NCBI GenBank assembly: GCA_002307175.1
Contig: DBTS01000095.1
Span: 1-55,496, forward strand
Length of the DNA: 55,496 nt
Direction of reading: 5' to 3'
Source: Rhodocyclaceae bacterium UBA1310
Lineage (GTDB): Bacteria > Pseudomonadota > Gammaproteobacteria > Burkholderiales > Rhodocyclaceae
Part shown: positions 15,725-24,016 of the stretch, one piece after another
How the letters are laid out: each line of letters starts with the position of its first letter
Numbering within the stretch: the first letter of the stretch is position 1
The notes under the pieces: generated by a model
The model's database searches: none
Told to the model about the DNA's origin: nothing
The model's input: only the letters and a program-made list of their open reading frames with translations
Position numbers and translations under genes: made by a program

Positions 15725-17020
15725 GTGAAAAGAATTGCTCCGAAAATCTCATTGCTGTGCTCATTGCTGTGCTTTGGCGCGTTGTTGTGGGGCGGCTCGG
15801 GCGTTGCACTGGCGGATTTCGATTCCGGCCAATCCGCCTATCAGCATGGTGACTTTGCCACTGCTGCGCGCGAGTATCTGGATGGGGCACAGCAGGGGGA
15901 TATTGCCGCGCAATACGATCTGGCGCTGATGCTGGAAGCAGGCCAGGGTGTGGCGAAAGATGATGTACAGGCCCTGCGCTGGTTTCAGGCGGCGGCGGAT
16001 CAGGGGCTGGCTGATGCGCAGGCGCGCGTGGGCAGCTTTTACCTGGAGGGCCGCGTGGTAAAGCAGGATTTTTCCCCGGCCCTCAAATGGTTCCGCATGG
16101 CGGCAGATCAGGGTAACCCTCGTGGGCAGGAGCGTGTTGGTTACATGTATCAGCTTGGTTACGAGGTGCCGCGCGATGCGGCGCAGGCAGCTGAATGGTT
16201 CCGCAAGGCAGCAGACCAGAACTATGGAGACGCGCAGGCGGAACTGGCCTTCCTGTATCTGAATGGCAATGGTGTGGCCCGAGACGTGCAGCAGGCGCTG
16301 CGTCTGTACCGCACGGCTTCTGAGAACGGCAACGCGCTCGCACAGTTCAATCTGGGCATTCTGTACATGAACGGCAATGGCGTGCAGCAGGATGATGGGC
16401 AGGCTGTGCATTGGTTTGAGCTGGCCGCCCGGCATGGCTCGGCATCGGCTCAGTGCAACATGAATTTCATGATCACCAACGGGCGTGGCATCAAGGCCGA
16501 TCCTCAGGAAGCGCTGCGCTGGGCACGCATGGCTGCAAACAACAATGATCGGGTGTGCCAGTACGTGATGGGCGTGCACTATATGAAGGGCGATGTCGTG
16601 CCCCAGGATATTGTGGTCGGCCGCGAGCTTTTTTATAAATCTGCCCAGCAGGGGTATGGCCCGGCTGGGGAGGGGCTTGCGTACATCTATGAGCATGGCA
16701 TGGGAACGCCGGTCAACATCGTGGAGGCGGCACGCTGGTATCGCTCTGCCGTGATGGGCGATCAGATCAGTGCCGCAGTGCGCCTGGGCAAGGCCTATCA
16801 GACAGGCTTCGGCGGCTTGCCGAAAAATGTCGTTGCAGCCTATGCTCTGTTTCAGTACGCGGCAGCCCACGGGGTCGACGCCAAAAATGAACTCGCCGCG
16901 ATCACGCCGCAGCTTGATGTTGCCGCCCGCGCCAAAGGCGATGCGCTGGCACAAAGTGTCAACGGAATGGATCTGGTGTTTGCGATTGATGGGTATATCA
17001 AGGATAGCCAGCAGAAGTGA
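15725..17020 (+). CDS. exported Sel1-repeat protein
   Basis: A 431-aa protein with a signal peptide (cleavage near ALA-DF) and about nine or ten Sel1-like tetratricopeptide repeats. Each carries the A-x-x-x-(L/A)-G-x-x-Y/M...G-V-x-x-D...A-x-x-W-(F/Y)-R-x-A-A pattern, for example ALRWFQAAADQGLADAQA. Sel1 arrays are protein-interaction scaffolds, here in the periplasm. I use GTG 15725, which follows GAGGTG; a GTG five codons upstream is the alternative. No partner can be deduced from the neighbours. Confidence 0.85.
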   Translation: MKRIAPKISLLCSLLCFGALLWGGSGVALADFDSGQSAYQHGDFATAAREYLDGAQQGDIAAQYDLALMLEAGQGVAKDDVQALRWFQAAADQGLADAQARVGSFYLEGRVVKQDFSPALKWFRMAADQGNPRGQERVGYMYQLGYEVPRDAAQAAEWFRKAADQNYGDAQAELAFLYLNGNGVARDVQQALRLYRTASENGNALAQFNLGILYMNGNGVQQDDGQAVHWFELAARHGSASAQCNMNFMITNGRGIKADPQEALRWARMAANNNDRVCQYVMGVHYMKGDVVPQDIVVGRELFYKSAQQGYGPAGEGLAYIYEHGMGTPVNIVEAARWYRSAVMGDQISAAVRLGKAYQTGFGGLPKNVVAAYALFQYAAAHGVDAKNELAAITPQLDVAARAKGDALAQSVNGMDLVFAIDGYIKDSQQK

Positions 17021-17058
17021 TGCATGCTGTGGGGTAGGAACCGAACAATGTATTTCGC

Positions 17059-17077
17059 CCCACATGCGGGGTTTCAA
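17059..17077 (+). terminator. weak hairpin after Sel1 gene
   Basis: CCCC and GGGG pair around ACATGC, followed by TTTC. It is short and has little of a T-tract. Confidence 0.3.
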
Positions 17078-17115
17078 ACAAGATGCAGATTATGCTAAAG
17101 GCGTTTCTTTAAAAT

Positions 17116-17222
17116 AGGCGTAGCGGATTGCACTGAAGGCGTAATCCACTGCAATGTTTGCGCCCTCTGGGTGGAGGCTTGATCGGCGCAATTGCGCTGC
17201 GCTCCATTGTTCCCTGCGGTGC
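17116..17222. repeat. family B repeat with partial inverted arm
   Basis: GGCGTAGCGGATTGCACTG (inverted-arm type) is followed by the GCGCCCTCTGGGTGGAGG hairpin, TTGATCGGCGCAATTGCGC and GCGCTCCATTGTTCC. Confidence 0.65.
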
Positions 17223-17289
17223 ACGGAACCCGCTAGAATGTCGCCTTGGCGCTAATGGCGCTGTTTTTTTGCGCTTACGGGGTTTTGCG

Positions 17290-18075
17290 GTGAATATCTT
17301 TCTGCTCAAGCTGGTCGTCACGCCGACGCTGATGTTTCTTGTTTCGCGGATCGCGCGCCGTTGGGGCGGGATGCTGGGCGGGCTGGTGGCAGGGCTGCCG
17401 ATCACCTCGGGCCCCATTGTGGTATTCATCGGCGTGGAGCAGGGCACAGCCTTTGCTGCGCAGACTGCAGCGGGTGCGCTCTCCGGGCTCGCGGCGGTGC
17501 TGTTTACCTATTTCTTCTATCTTTGCGTATCACGGCGGCTGGGGATTGCTGCGGCCTGCGTCACTTCGCTGCTGTTCTTTGCCGCGTGTTCGTGGGGCTT
17601 CCTGCAGATTGGCTCTCCGCTTGTGGCGCTGATTGCCGGGCTGCTGGCTATCGTTGCCGTGGTCTGTTTTCCGCAGCCTGCAAAGATACCTGCCGAGGCG
17701 GAGGAAGCCGTGCGGCGTGCGGCGCAGCCCTCGGCGTGGGATATCCCGGTACGCATGATCACAGCCACTTCCATGCTGCTCGTCATTACCGCTTCGGCGC
17801 ATATCCTGGGGCCGCATCTGGCTGGTATTCTTTCGCCGATTCCCGTGATCGCATGGCCGCTCACCATCTTCACGCACGCGCAGGGCGGGCGGCGCGAGAT
17901 GGTCACAGTGGCCAAAGCCAATGCGGTGAGTGCCGTCGGCGTGATGGTGTTCTACCTCATTATCCGCCATCTGGTGGAAGTGCAGGGGCTGGGTATCACC
18001 GTCACGCTGGCGCTGCTGGCTTCGGTGGTGGCGGCTGCTGGTTTGGGCGCGCTGCTGCGGCGTCGGCTGGCATAG
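17290..18075 (+). CDS. polytopic membrane protein with internal duplication
   Basis: A 261-aa protein with about eight membrane helices. The motif GGMLGGLVAGLPITSGPIVVF near residue 30 is echoed by GPHLAGILSPIPVIAWPLTIF near residue 180; both are followed by a short x-x-x-x-Q-G. The protein therefore looks like two homologous halves, as in many transporters. The loop near residues 135-155 is charged. I cannot name the family. The start is the GTG at 17290, since the frame further upstream runs through a family B repeat. Confidence 0.65.
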   Translation: MNIFLLKLVVTPTLMFLVSRIARRWGGMLGGLVAGLPITSGPIVVFIGVEQGTAFAAQTAAGALSGLAAVLFTYFFYLCVSRRLGIAAACVTSLLFFAACSWGFLQIGSPLVALIAGLLAIVAVVCFPQPAKIPAEAEEAVRRAAQPSAWDIPVRMITATSMLLVITASAHILGPHLAGILSPIPVIAWPLTIFTHAQGGRREMVTVAKANAVSAVGVMVFYLIIRHLVEVQGLGITVTLALLASVVAAAGLGALLRRRLA

Positions 18076-18135
18076 CCGCAGGAAAGAGCCCCAGACCGGC
18101 TGCCTTGCCGCGCATGATCAGGCCATTTTTGCGGA

Positions 18136-18744
18136 CTAGCTTTCCAGGCGTAGAACGTTTTCGCGATTGTCGGACATTCCGCGAATCATCCATTGCTGAT
18201 CTGGAGTTTCTGTAATGAAACGCATATGAGACGCAAAATTCGCGAGCATGGGAAGATCTAGCTGGAGCAGTCTTTCTGTATAGGCAATAAGATCGGCTGC
18301 CATGTCGGAGAATTCAAAACCATCGTGATCGAATTCGTAGATATGGCCGCGCGTAGATCCTTCTGTAGGCATCAAAATGAAGTTGCCTGTGCCGGGGATG
18401 TTGCCCAGAACAAGCGCAGTGTCGATCCATTTCGGGAGAATTTCTTCGCGCTCATCCTCATCCATGACAAACCATTTGGAAATTTTGTTGCGTAATATTT
18501 CCCATTCATGGACTGGCGCAATGTATCTGGCGGCTTCCCCACTTTCGGGTTCAAGGTAGAAGAGAATGCCGCCGAACGTATCGTAGAAATCGGTCAGTCT
18601 TCCACAGTCTGGTAATTGGGGGGTGGTCAGTGATTTTTCCGTCAGGTGATAAAACGAAATTTTCTTTTTCTCGCCAGAAAAGGATTCACAGAGAAATTCT
18701 CCATGGTGTGACTTCAGTCTATCTATCAAGGAAGTGAGTTGCAT
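18136..18744 (-). CDS. SMI1/KNR4 (SUKH) family protein
   Basis: A 202-aa acidic protein with the SUKH pattern: an N-terminal helix, LPDCGRLTDFYDTFGGILFYLEP, and a W-containing middle part. SUKH proteins are often immunity proteins against contact-dependent or polymorphic toxins, and also occur alone. No toxin gene is adjacent. The upstream GNAT gene ends 12 bp before the start, so the two are probably co-transcribed. Confidence 0.65.
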   Translation of the reverse strand: MQLTSLIDRLKSHHGEFLCESFSGEKKKISFYHLTEKSLTTPQLPDCGRLTDFYDTFGGILFYLEPESGEAARYIAPVHEWEILRNKISKWFVMDEDEREEILPKWIDTALVLGNIPGTGNFILMPTEGSTRGHIYEFDHDGFEFSDMAADLIAYTERLLQLDLPMLANFASHMRFITETPDQQWMIRGMSDNRENVLRLES

Positions 18745-18756
18745 CTGGTTTCTGGC

Positions 18757-19293
18757 TCAAAGACTTGGATCACAAGCTATGGGTTGCGAAGGGCTGGCAA
18801 TCTCCAGCGCGTACGCAAACAGGTCGATATATCCGCCATTGCGTTTGATGGCGCGGGGGTGAAGGCCTTCGCGAACAAAACCGGCGGATTCGTAGAAAAC
18901 GATACCGGCTGGGTTGTTGGTAGTCACTTCCAGTTCGAGACGCTCGATGCCCTGCGTGGCTGCCCAGGCGATGCCATGCTGCAGCAATGCCCGGCCAATG
19001 CCTTGGTGCCGCCAGGGCTGGGCTACAGACATACCGAGGCTGGCGCGGTGGCGCAATTCGCCCAGCGCCTGCCGTGTGACGGCGATATTTCCCACGACTT
19101 GGCTACCAATGATGGCGATGAAGATTGCGGAATGATCTCCGAGATGGCTGCGGATATACCCGGCTGATACTTCAGGGGCTTGTGGGCGCTCACGCGTGAT
19201 CAGCGTGGGCAGGTGCTCGGCAAAGACGGCGCTGAAGTAGGCGTGTGTCGCGTCGATATCCTGCTCGGTGATCAGGCGGATGATGGGCTTCAT
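18757..19293 (-). CDS. GNAT N-acetyltransferase
   Basis: A 178-aa protein with GNAT motif A as LGMSVAQPWRHQGIGRALLQ (Q-x-x-G-x-G/A), then LELEVTTNNPAGIVFYESAGF (motif B) and REGLHPRAIKRNGGYIDLF. This ordering matches the phosphinothricin/YhhY-like branch that acetylates small amines. It starts at the ATG ending at 19293; the longer frame reads into family C sequence. It precedes the SUKH gene in a probable two-gene operon. Confidence 0.85.
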   Translation of the reverse strand: MKPIIRLITEQDIDATHAYFSAVFAEHLPTLITRERPQAPEVSAGYIRSHLGDHSAIFIAIIGSQVVGNIAVTRQALGELRHRASLGMSVAQPWRHQGIGRALLQHGIAWAATQGIERLELEVTTNNPAGIVFYESAGFVREGLHPRAIKRNGGYIDLFAYALEIASPSQPIACDPSL

Positions 19294-19351
19294 GATTGAT
19301 CCATCATACTTGTGCGCACTGTTGTGCTGCAAGTATCGGTGGTTTGTGCAG

Positions 19352-19465
19352 GGTGGGTTTGCGCAGCAACCCACCAATCCGCATGTTGAGTTGGGGCTGT
19401 GCAGGTAGTGTGGGCGGTGGGTCGTCGCTGTGCTCCAGACCTACCCTACGCCATTGGCAGGCGAG
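19352..19465. repeat. family C repeat, copy 3
   Basis: It contains the same perfect GGTGGGTT-TGCGCAGC-AACCCACC palindrome (19352-19375) and a second arm, GGTGGGTCGTCGCTGTGCTCC followed by ACCTACCCTACGCC. Confidence 0.75.
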
Positions 19466-19527
19466 ACAGCATCTACAACAGCCGCCTTGCTGCGGTGACC
19501 GAATATTGTGTGGCTATTGGCTATTGG

Positions 19528-20742
19528 CTACTGCCGCTGCAAGCTGTCGCGCTGCGTGAGCTGTGGGAAGAACCGCATCCAAATGCCGACGACGGCAAGT
19601 GTGCCGATGCCGCCGATGACTACCGAGGGCACGGCACCAAACATGGCAGCGGTGACGCCGGATTCGAATTCGCCAAGCTGGTTGGATGCGCCGATGAAGA
19701 TGGAATTCACGGAGCTGACGCGGCCGCGCATCTCATCTGGGGTTTCGAGCTGCACCAGCGATTGGCGGATCACCACGCTGACCATATCCCCTGCGCCAGA
19801 GATCACCAGCATCGCCAGCGAGAACAGGAAATTGGTGGAGAGGCCGAAGAGGATGGTGGCTACGCCATACAACGCTACGGCGCCGAACATGGCCTTGCCG
19901 GTGTGGTGCTGGATGGGGCGGCGGGTAAGCCAGATTGACATTGCCAGTGCGCCCACGGCGGGGCCGGCGCGCAGGATGCCGAGGCCCCAGGTGCCAGTGT
20001 GGAGGATGTCGCGGGCGTAGATCGGCAGCAGCGCCGTGGCGCCGCCGAGCAGCACGGCGAAGAGATCAAGGCTGGTGGCGCCGAGTACGCTCTTGTTGTG
20101 CCAGATGTAGTTGAAGCCGGCAAACAGCGTGGTCCAGCTCACCGGCTCACGCGAGCGGATCGGTGCGTTGACATAGCGCACTCGTGTGAGCGCAGCGATG
20201 CCGACGATGAGCAGCAAGGCGCATACGGCATACACAACATGCGCCCCGGCCACGTAGATAAAGCCGCCAGCGGCTGGCCCGGTGATGAAGGCGAACTGCC
20301 CGCCGGCCGAATTGAAGGCCAGCGCCTGCGGCAGGATTCCGGCGGGCACCAGCAGCGGCGGCAGCGCCTGTTGTGCCGTCATCTGGAAGGCGCGGGCGGT
20401 GCCCAGCGCCACCGAGGCGATGAGAATGTGTTCGCGGCTGATCCAGCCACCCAGCGAGCCGCATACCAGCAGAATCGCCACGGCAGCCTGGGCGGTACAG
20501 CACAGGGCCAGGATGCGGCGGCGGTCGAAAGTGTCTGCCACATGCCCGACGATCAGCGTGAGCAGCAGCGCGGGGATGAACTGGAGCAGCCCGACAAGGC
20601 CGAGATCCCAGGCACTGTGTGTGATGTCGTACATCTGGTAGCCCACTGCCACCATCAGCATCTGCAGCGCCATGGTAGTGGCAACGCGACTGGCAAAATA
20701 GGCGAGGAAAGAGGGGTTCTGCAGCAGGGGATTGCGGGGCAT
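19528..20742 (-). CDS. MFS exporter, EntS-like
   Basis: A 404-aa protein with about twelve membrane helices and an MFS loop 2-3 motif (GHVADTFDRRRIL). The N-terminus (NPLLQNPSFLAYFASRVATT) and later segments (GQFAFITGPAAGGFIY; GAGDMVSVVIRQSLVQLETP; DEMRGRVSSVNSIFIGASNQLGEFE split over the next helix) are typical of the EntS/MFS_3 branch, which exports enterobactin and similar small molecules. No siderophore biosynthesis gene is nearby, so the substrate is open. The start at 20742 avoids a 54-codon hydrophilic extension. Confidence 0.85.
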   Translation of the reverse strand: MPRNPLLQNPSFLAYFASRVATTMALQMLMVAVGYQMYDITHSAWDLGLVGLLQFIPALLLTLIVGHVADTFDRRRILALCCTAQAAVAILLVCGSLGGWISREHILIASVALGTARAFQMTAQQALPPLLVPAGILPQALAFNSAGGQFAFITGPAAGGFIYVAGAHVVYAVCALLLIVGIAALTRVRYVNAPIRSREPVSWTTLFAGFNYIWHNKSVLGATSLDLFAVLLGGATALLPIYARDILHTGTWGLGILRAGPAVGALAMSIWLTRRPIQHHTGKAMFGAVALYGVATILFGLSTNFLFSLAMLVISGAGDMVSVVIRQSLVQLETPDEMRGRVSSVNSIFIGASNQLGEFESGVTAAMFGAVPSVVIGGIGTLAVVGIWMRFFPQLTQRDSLQRQ

Positions 20743-21174
20743 GTCTGGGGCGGGCCTATGGCAAAAGGTGAGACCGGGCGCAACTGTGCATTCTAAGGCA
20801 TTTGAGCGGTGTTGGGAGAGTGTGGCGGGCGTATCACTGTCGTAAGAGGTGCTTGCGATATTGCGGTGAGGGAGTGATCGGGGCGGATGTACAGCCTTTG
20901 GCAAGGAGTGCCGCCTGGGCAGGCGTCCATCTTTCGCTGATCCGGAATTGAGGTGCGGGGGAGTACTTGCTATTGAGGAGGTCGCTGCCTGCTCGCAGAG
21001 GTACTGCTTGAACTGTTTTCAATGGTGTCGTCGTGTTCGCGGGGCAGCCATCCCTCACGCCTGCCCCAAGAGGCGAGCGGCATGCAGCGGCCTGATGCCT
21101 CGGGTTATGGTTTCCCATGTGTGACAATGGAGAGGAAGCGCAGCAGCCCGGCTGCGTCAGAAAGGCAAAAAAAC
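20743..21174. other. intergenic region without clear features
   Basis: About 430 bp. On the minus strand near 20836-20950 a short frame encodes ISERWTPAQAALLAKG...YRKHLL, which has some protein character and may be a decayed gene end. Nothing else is recognisable. Confidence 0.4.
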
Positions 21175-21723
21175 ATGAGAGAACAACTCAAACTGCGGCC
21201 GCTTGAGCGCGAAGACCTGCGTTTCGTGCACGAGCTGGACAACAACGAAACGGTGATGCACTACTGGTTCGAAGAGGCGTATGAAGCGTTCGTCGAACTC
21301 GCCGATCTATACGACAAACATATCCACGACCAGACCGAGCGGCGTTTCATCGTGGAGAACGAGCACAAGCTGCGCGTGGGGCTGGTGGAACTCGTAGAGA
21401 TCAACCACATTCACCGCCGTGCCGAGTTTCAGATCATCGTCGCCCCCGATCATCAGGGGCAGGGCTATGCCACCGAAGCCACGCGCATGGCCATGGACTA
21501 CGCCTTCACCGTACTCAACCTCTACAAGCTCTTTCTCGTGGTAGATGTCGAAAACGAACGCGCCATCGCGGTCTACAAGAAACTCGGCTTTCAGGAGGAG
21601 GGCATGCTGCGCAACGAGTTCTTCGTTGACGGCGTGTATCGCGACGCCTACCGCATGGCCGTGTTTCAGCCTGATTACCTGCTTCGTCGGCGCGAGCTGA
21701 TGGGGTGTGAGGGAAAGTCTTGA
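21175..21723 (+). CDS. speG: spermidine N1-acetyltransferase
   Basis: A 182-aa protein that agrees closely with E. coli SpeG from end to end: LKLRPLEREDLRFVHELDNN, YWFEEAYEAFVELADLYDKH, VELVEINHIHRRAEFQI, then the acetyl-CoA loop DHQGQGYATEA and the C-terminal YKKLGFQEEG. SpeG acetylates spermidine and spermine in the cytosol and limits polyamine toxicity; the E. coli enzyme is a dodecamer with an allosteric polyamine site in the acidic N-terminal region, which is kept here. The ATG at 21175 follows AAAGG. Confidence 0.93.
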   Translation: MREQLKLRPLEREDLRFVHELDNNETVMHYWFEEAYEAFVELADLYDKHIHDQTERRFIVENEHKLRVGLVELVEINHIHRRAEFQIIVAPDHQGQGYATEATRMAMDYAFTVLNLYKLFLVVDVENERAIAVYKKLGFQEEGMLRNEFFVDGVYRDAYRMAVFQPDYLLRRRELMGCEGKS

Positions 21724-21759
21724 TTCAACTTTTTCATATGTGCGTAGAGGAGTGCTTCA

Positions 21760-22068
21760 ATGAGTGATGGTTCTCCGCGTTATTCACTTCGAGTTTCAGA
21801 AGATTTTGCTGTTAAGCACCCCAAACAGGTAGAGAGTATTTCTAAGCATCATCTTGTATATTCCCTAGCTGGGCTTGGTTTGGGGCTTGCGTGTGTTATT
21901 GGTGGCATTGTATTGTTTTTGAATGGAATAATGGGTTCAACTAACTGGACTTTGCGGGTGTTTGGCGCCGAAAGTACAGTTACTGATGCTGCGCCGGGCG
22001 TAATTCTGTTTGTTACTGGCGTTGTTATTATTTTTGTGACGAGGTTTGCTGTCCGGATACATAGGTAG
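21760..22068 (+). CDS. small two-helix membrane protein
   Basis: A 102-aa protein with two predicted membrane helices (about residues 33-55 and 78-95) separated by a short hydrophilic loop. GAGGAG lies 6 nt before the ATG. The base composition is less GC-rich than that of speG, 36 bp upstream. I do not recognise the family; no function is suggested. Confidence 0.7.
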   Translation: MSDGSPRYSLRVSEDFAVKHPKQVESISKHHLVYSLAGLGLGLACVIGGIVLFLNGIMGSTNWTLRVFGAESTVTDAAPGVILFVTGVVIIFVTRFAVRIHR

Positions 22069-22160
22069 AGTGATTGGCCATCGGAGACGCGTAGGTATTT
22101 CTGCTGTCGTTTTTTGAAGTTTGCATCCTAATGGAATGATCTGAACTCTGGTTGGCGTTT

Positions 22161-22480
22161 GATCGCTCCTATGCTCCGCTGCGATCCCGCGTGCAATCTT
22201 GGTACGCCGCTGGAATAGACGACAGTGGTTTTCTGGTTTTTCTTGTAACGCGGAGAAAATCGTGAGTCGGGCAAACATGGCGGAGCGGTGTGTCTGTATT
22301 TCCACGGAGGAGAGGCTGTGCAAGTATTTCGATTGAAAAATTCTGGCTAAAAATCGACCTCTTAAAACGGCCTCAGAGTGATTATTTTGAGTGAGTTTGC
22401 CTCCTGAGACCTCCGAAAATCTTCATATTCCGAAATTTTCTGAATACTTGCATAGTCTCAGGACCGTGGGAACGATCAGT
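22161..22480. repeat. degenerate family A element, interrupted
   Basis: Without the MITE, this segment runs parallel to 9006-9215: GATCGCTCC, TGGAATAGACGA, TTTTTCTTGTAACGCGGA, AGCGGTGTGTCTG, CCACGGAGGA/CCGTGGGAACGATC. The left hairpins have decayed, while the spacer and the right unit persist. Confidence 0.75.
22312..22459. mobile_element. 148-bp MITE with 17-bp inverted repeats and AGGA target duplication
   Basis: The left end reads GAGGCTGTGCAAGTATT and the right end, reverse-complemented, GAGACTATGCAAGTATT, matching at 15 of 17 positions. AGGA stands on both sides (22308-22311 and 22460-22463). The element sits inside hairpin 1 of a family A unit whose intact relative is at 9187-9208, so the empty site is known. 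It is AT-rich and has no coding capacity. A DDE transposase of IS5 or IS1182 type supplied in trans is the likely mover. Confidence 0.85.
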
Positions 22481-22487
22481 TGGCTAG

Positions 22488-22646
22488 CCGCCCTCCAAGC
22501 GGAGGCGAGTTCTATGCAACTGAGCTGCGCGTTATTGTTCCCTGCGGCGCCCTGCGAAAACGGAGGCCGGGGGGCGTTGCGAGGTGGCTGCGGTGCTGGT
22601 TTTGTAGGGTGGCAATGAGTGCAGCGAATTGCACCTTCCGCGTGGG
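22488..22646. repeat. family B block
   Basis: GCCGCCCTCCAAGCGGAGG, then ACTGAGCTGCGCGTTATTGTTCC and, after a spacer, AATGAGTGCAGCGAATTGCACC with CTTCCGCG. It is a worn copy with both arms. Confidence 0.65.
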
Positions 22647-22922
22647 TTTCCTTTTTGCCTCTCAATCCAATCCGAAAGCGCCGGGGTAAAAACCGGCGAA
22701 ACGGTGCTATGCGTGAGGACTGCTTTCCGAAATAACCTGCGCATTTCCCTTGATCCACCGCAATAAACCGGCCCGTCTCGGGTAAACCTTGATCGTTTTC
22801 GTGAGCTTTTTGGCTTGCAAAGAGGGGAGGAGCCCGGTGTAATATTTCTCCTATACCAGATGAGGGGCGCCCGTTGCCGGCAGCAATGCCACAGGCGGGA
22901 AGACTCCGCACGGAGGAGACCA

Positions 22923-23435
22923 ATGAACCTGACCAGCGTGGCTGCACTGGCCTGGCTGGCTGCCGGCTTGATGACCGGCATGCTGGATCGTTGCGGGCTG
23001 CATGCGATGCAGGCGCCACGCTCTGATAGCCGGGCGAGTATCACCAATGCCTGGTATGGCGATGAGCGCAATGTGGCACCAGCGTTGATTGAGCGTGGAC
23101 GCCAGCTGCGGCATGCGCTCGAAACACGTGTCGATACGCAGGCCCGGGCCAGTGTTGACGGCCTGAATGCCCAGCGTGAGCTGGTGCTGGGCTATATTCC
23201 GCAGGGCACTGTGTTTGCCGACGCCGAGGCGATTCTGCGCGCCGCCGGCCTGGATGTATCTTCGCGTGGCCCGCTCAACACCATCACCGGGAAAGGGGAA
23301 CATGGGGTGCGGGCGCGTCTCGATTTCATCATGGCCATGACCAAGGAAGAAATCGAGATTGAGCTTCTGCCAGCATCCACTTCCGATTGGCATGTCGCAC
23401 AGGTGCGCACGCGCAGGCGCTTTGAAGTGGGGTGA
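22923..23435 (+). CDS. unknown protein with N-terminal membrane anchor
   Basis: A 170-aa protein. A hydrophobic stretch (residues 2-20, SVAALAWLAAGLMTGML) may anchor it or act as a signal peptide. The mature part is helical and then mixed, with LVLGYIPQGTVFADAEAILR followed by AGLDVSSRG, a layout seen in small periplasmic proteins that detect or bind ligands. I cannot name a family. GGAGGAG lies just before the ATG at 22923. Confidence 0.6.
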   Translation: MNLTSVAALAWLAAGLMTGMLDRCGLHAMQAPRSDSRASITNAWYGDERNVAPALIERGRQLRHALETRVDTQARASVDGLNAQRELVLGYIPQGTVFADAEAILRAAGLDVSSRGPLNTITGKGEHGVRARLDFIMAMTKEEIEIELLPASTSDWHVAQVRTRRRFEVG

Positions 23436-23467
23436 AAAACTCTCGGTATGGGTAAGGAGGGATCCTG

Positions 23468-23773
23468 CTATTGAAACAGCACATCCCCGCTGCGATGCTC
23501 GAAGCCCGGATGCAGATCAAAGCGCACCACCCCCACCGCAATGTTTGGTCCGACTGCACGCTGCACCGATGCCACTCCCTCATGGCCAAAACCTGCACAT
23601 AGCTCGATGGCGGCCACGCCCTGAGCCACGAGCTGTTGTGCTGCCTCTGTTGCCTCGCGATAATTCTTTACACCCACTACATGCAGTTCCACCACCGGGC
23701 TGGGAACCACCGCCCGATGCTGCTGCGGATCGCAATCGGGCGCAACGAATATGAAAGCGGCCTTGAGTGCCAT
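23468..23773 (-). CDS. DUF6506 family protein
   Basis: A 101-aa protein: MALKAAFIFVAPDCDP, VVELHVVGVKNYREA, GVAAIELCAGFGHEGVASVQ and VGVVRFDLHPGF follow the DUF6506 pattern of small, widespread bacterial proteins without assigned function. It converges with the preceding gene, with 32 bp between the stops. Confidence 0.8.
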   Translation of the reverse strand: MALKAAFIFVAPDCDPQQHRAVVPSPVVELHVVGVKNYREATEAAQQLVAQGVAAIELCAGFGHEGVASVQRAVGPNIAVGVVRFDLHPGFEHRSGDVLFQ

Positions 23774-24016
23774 GATGTCTTCTCGTAATCAATGAAGGAA
23801 GCCAAAGCGTAGGGTGCGTGAAGGCGGGTTGATTGTAAAAATGCGCCATTTCGGGATCGTTCTCGCCGTTCTGAGGTGGCTATGTGTCAGGTATGATTAG
23901 ATGCAAATGGGGCGTCAAGCCTCCACGTTTATGAAGTGAGTTTGTGCAGATCTTCGCGTGAGGAAAAATGGAGTTTTGCGGTATGATGGCATTCACATAC
24001 TGATGGCTTTCTGTGT

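Larger units (their letters stand above)
22069..22922. other. repeat-rich intergenic region with MITE
   Basis: About 850 bp without a supported gene. It contains a degenerate family A element split by a MITE and then a family B block. The final 270 bp before the next gene show no clear signal. Confidence 0.7.

Noticed and set aside
15761..17077. Long antisense frame (438 codons) over the Sel1 gene
   Set aside because: It is a shadow of a GC-rich coding sequence with regular repeats: no ribosome-binding site, no domain and codon pattern of an antisense frame.
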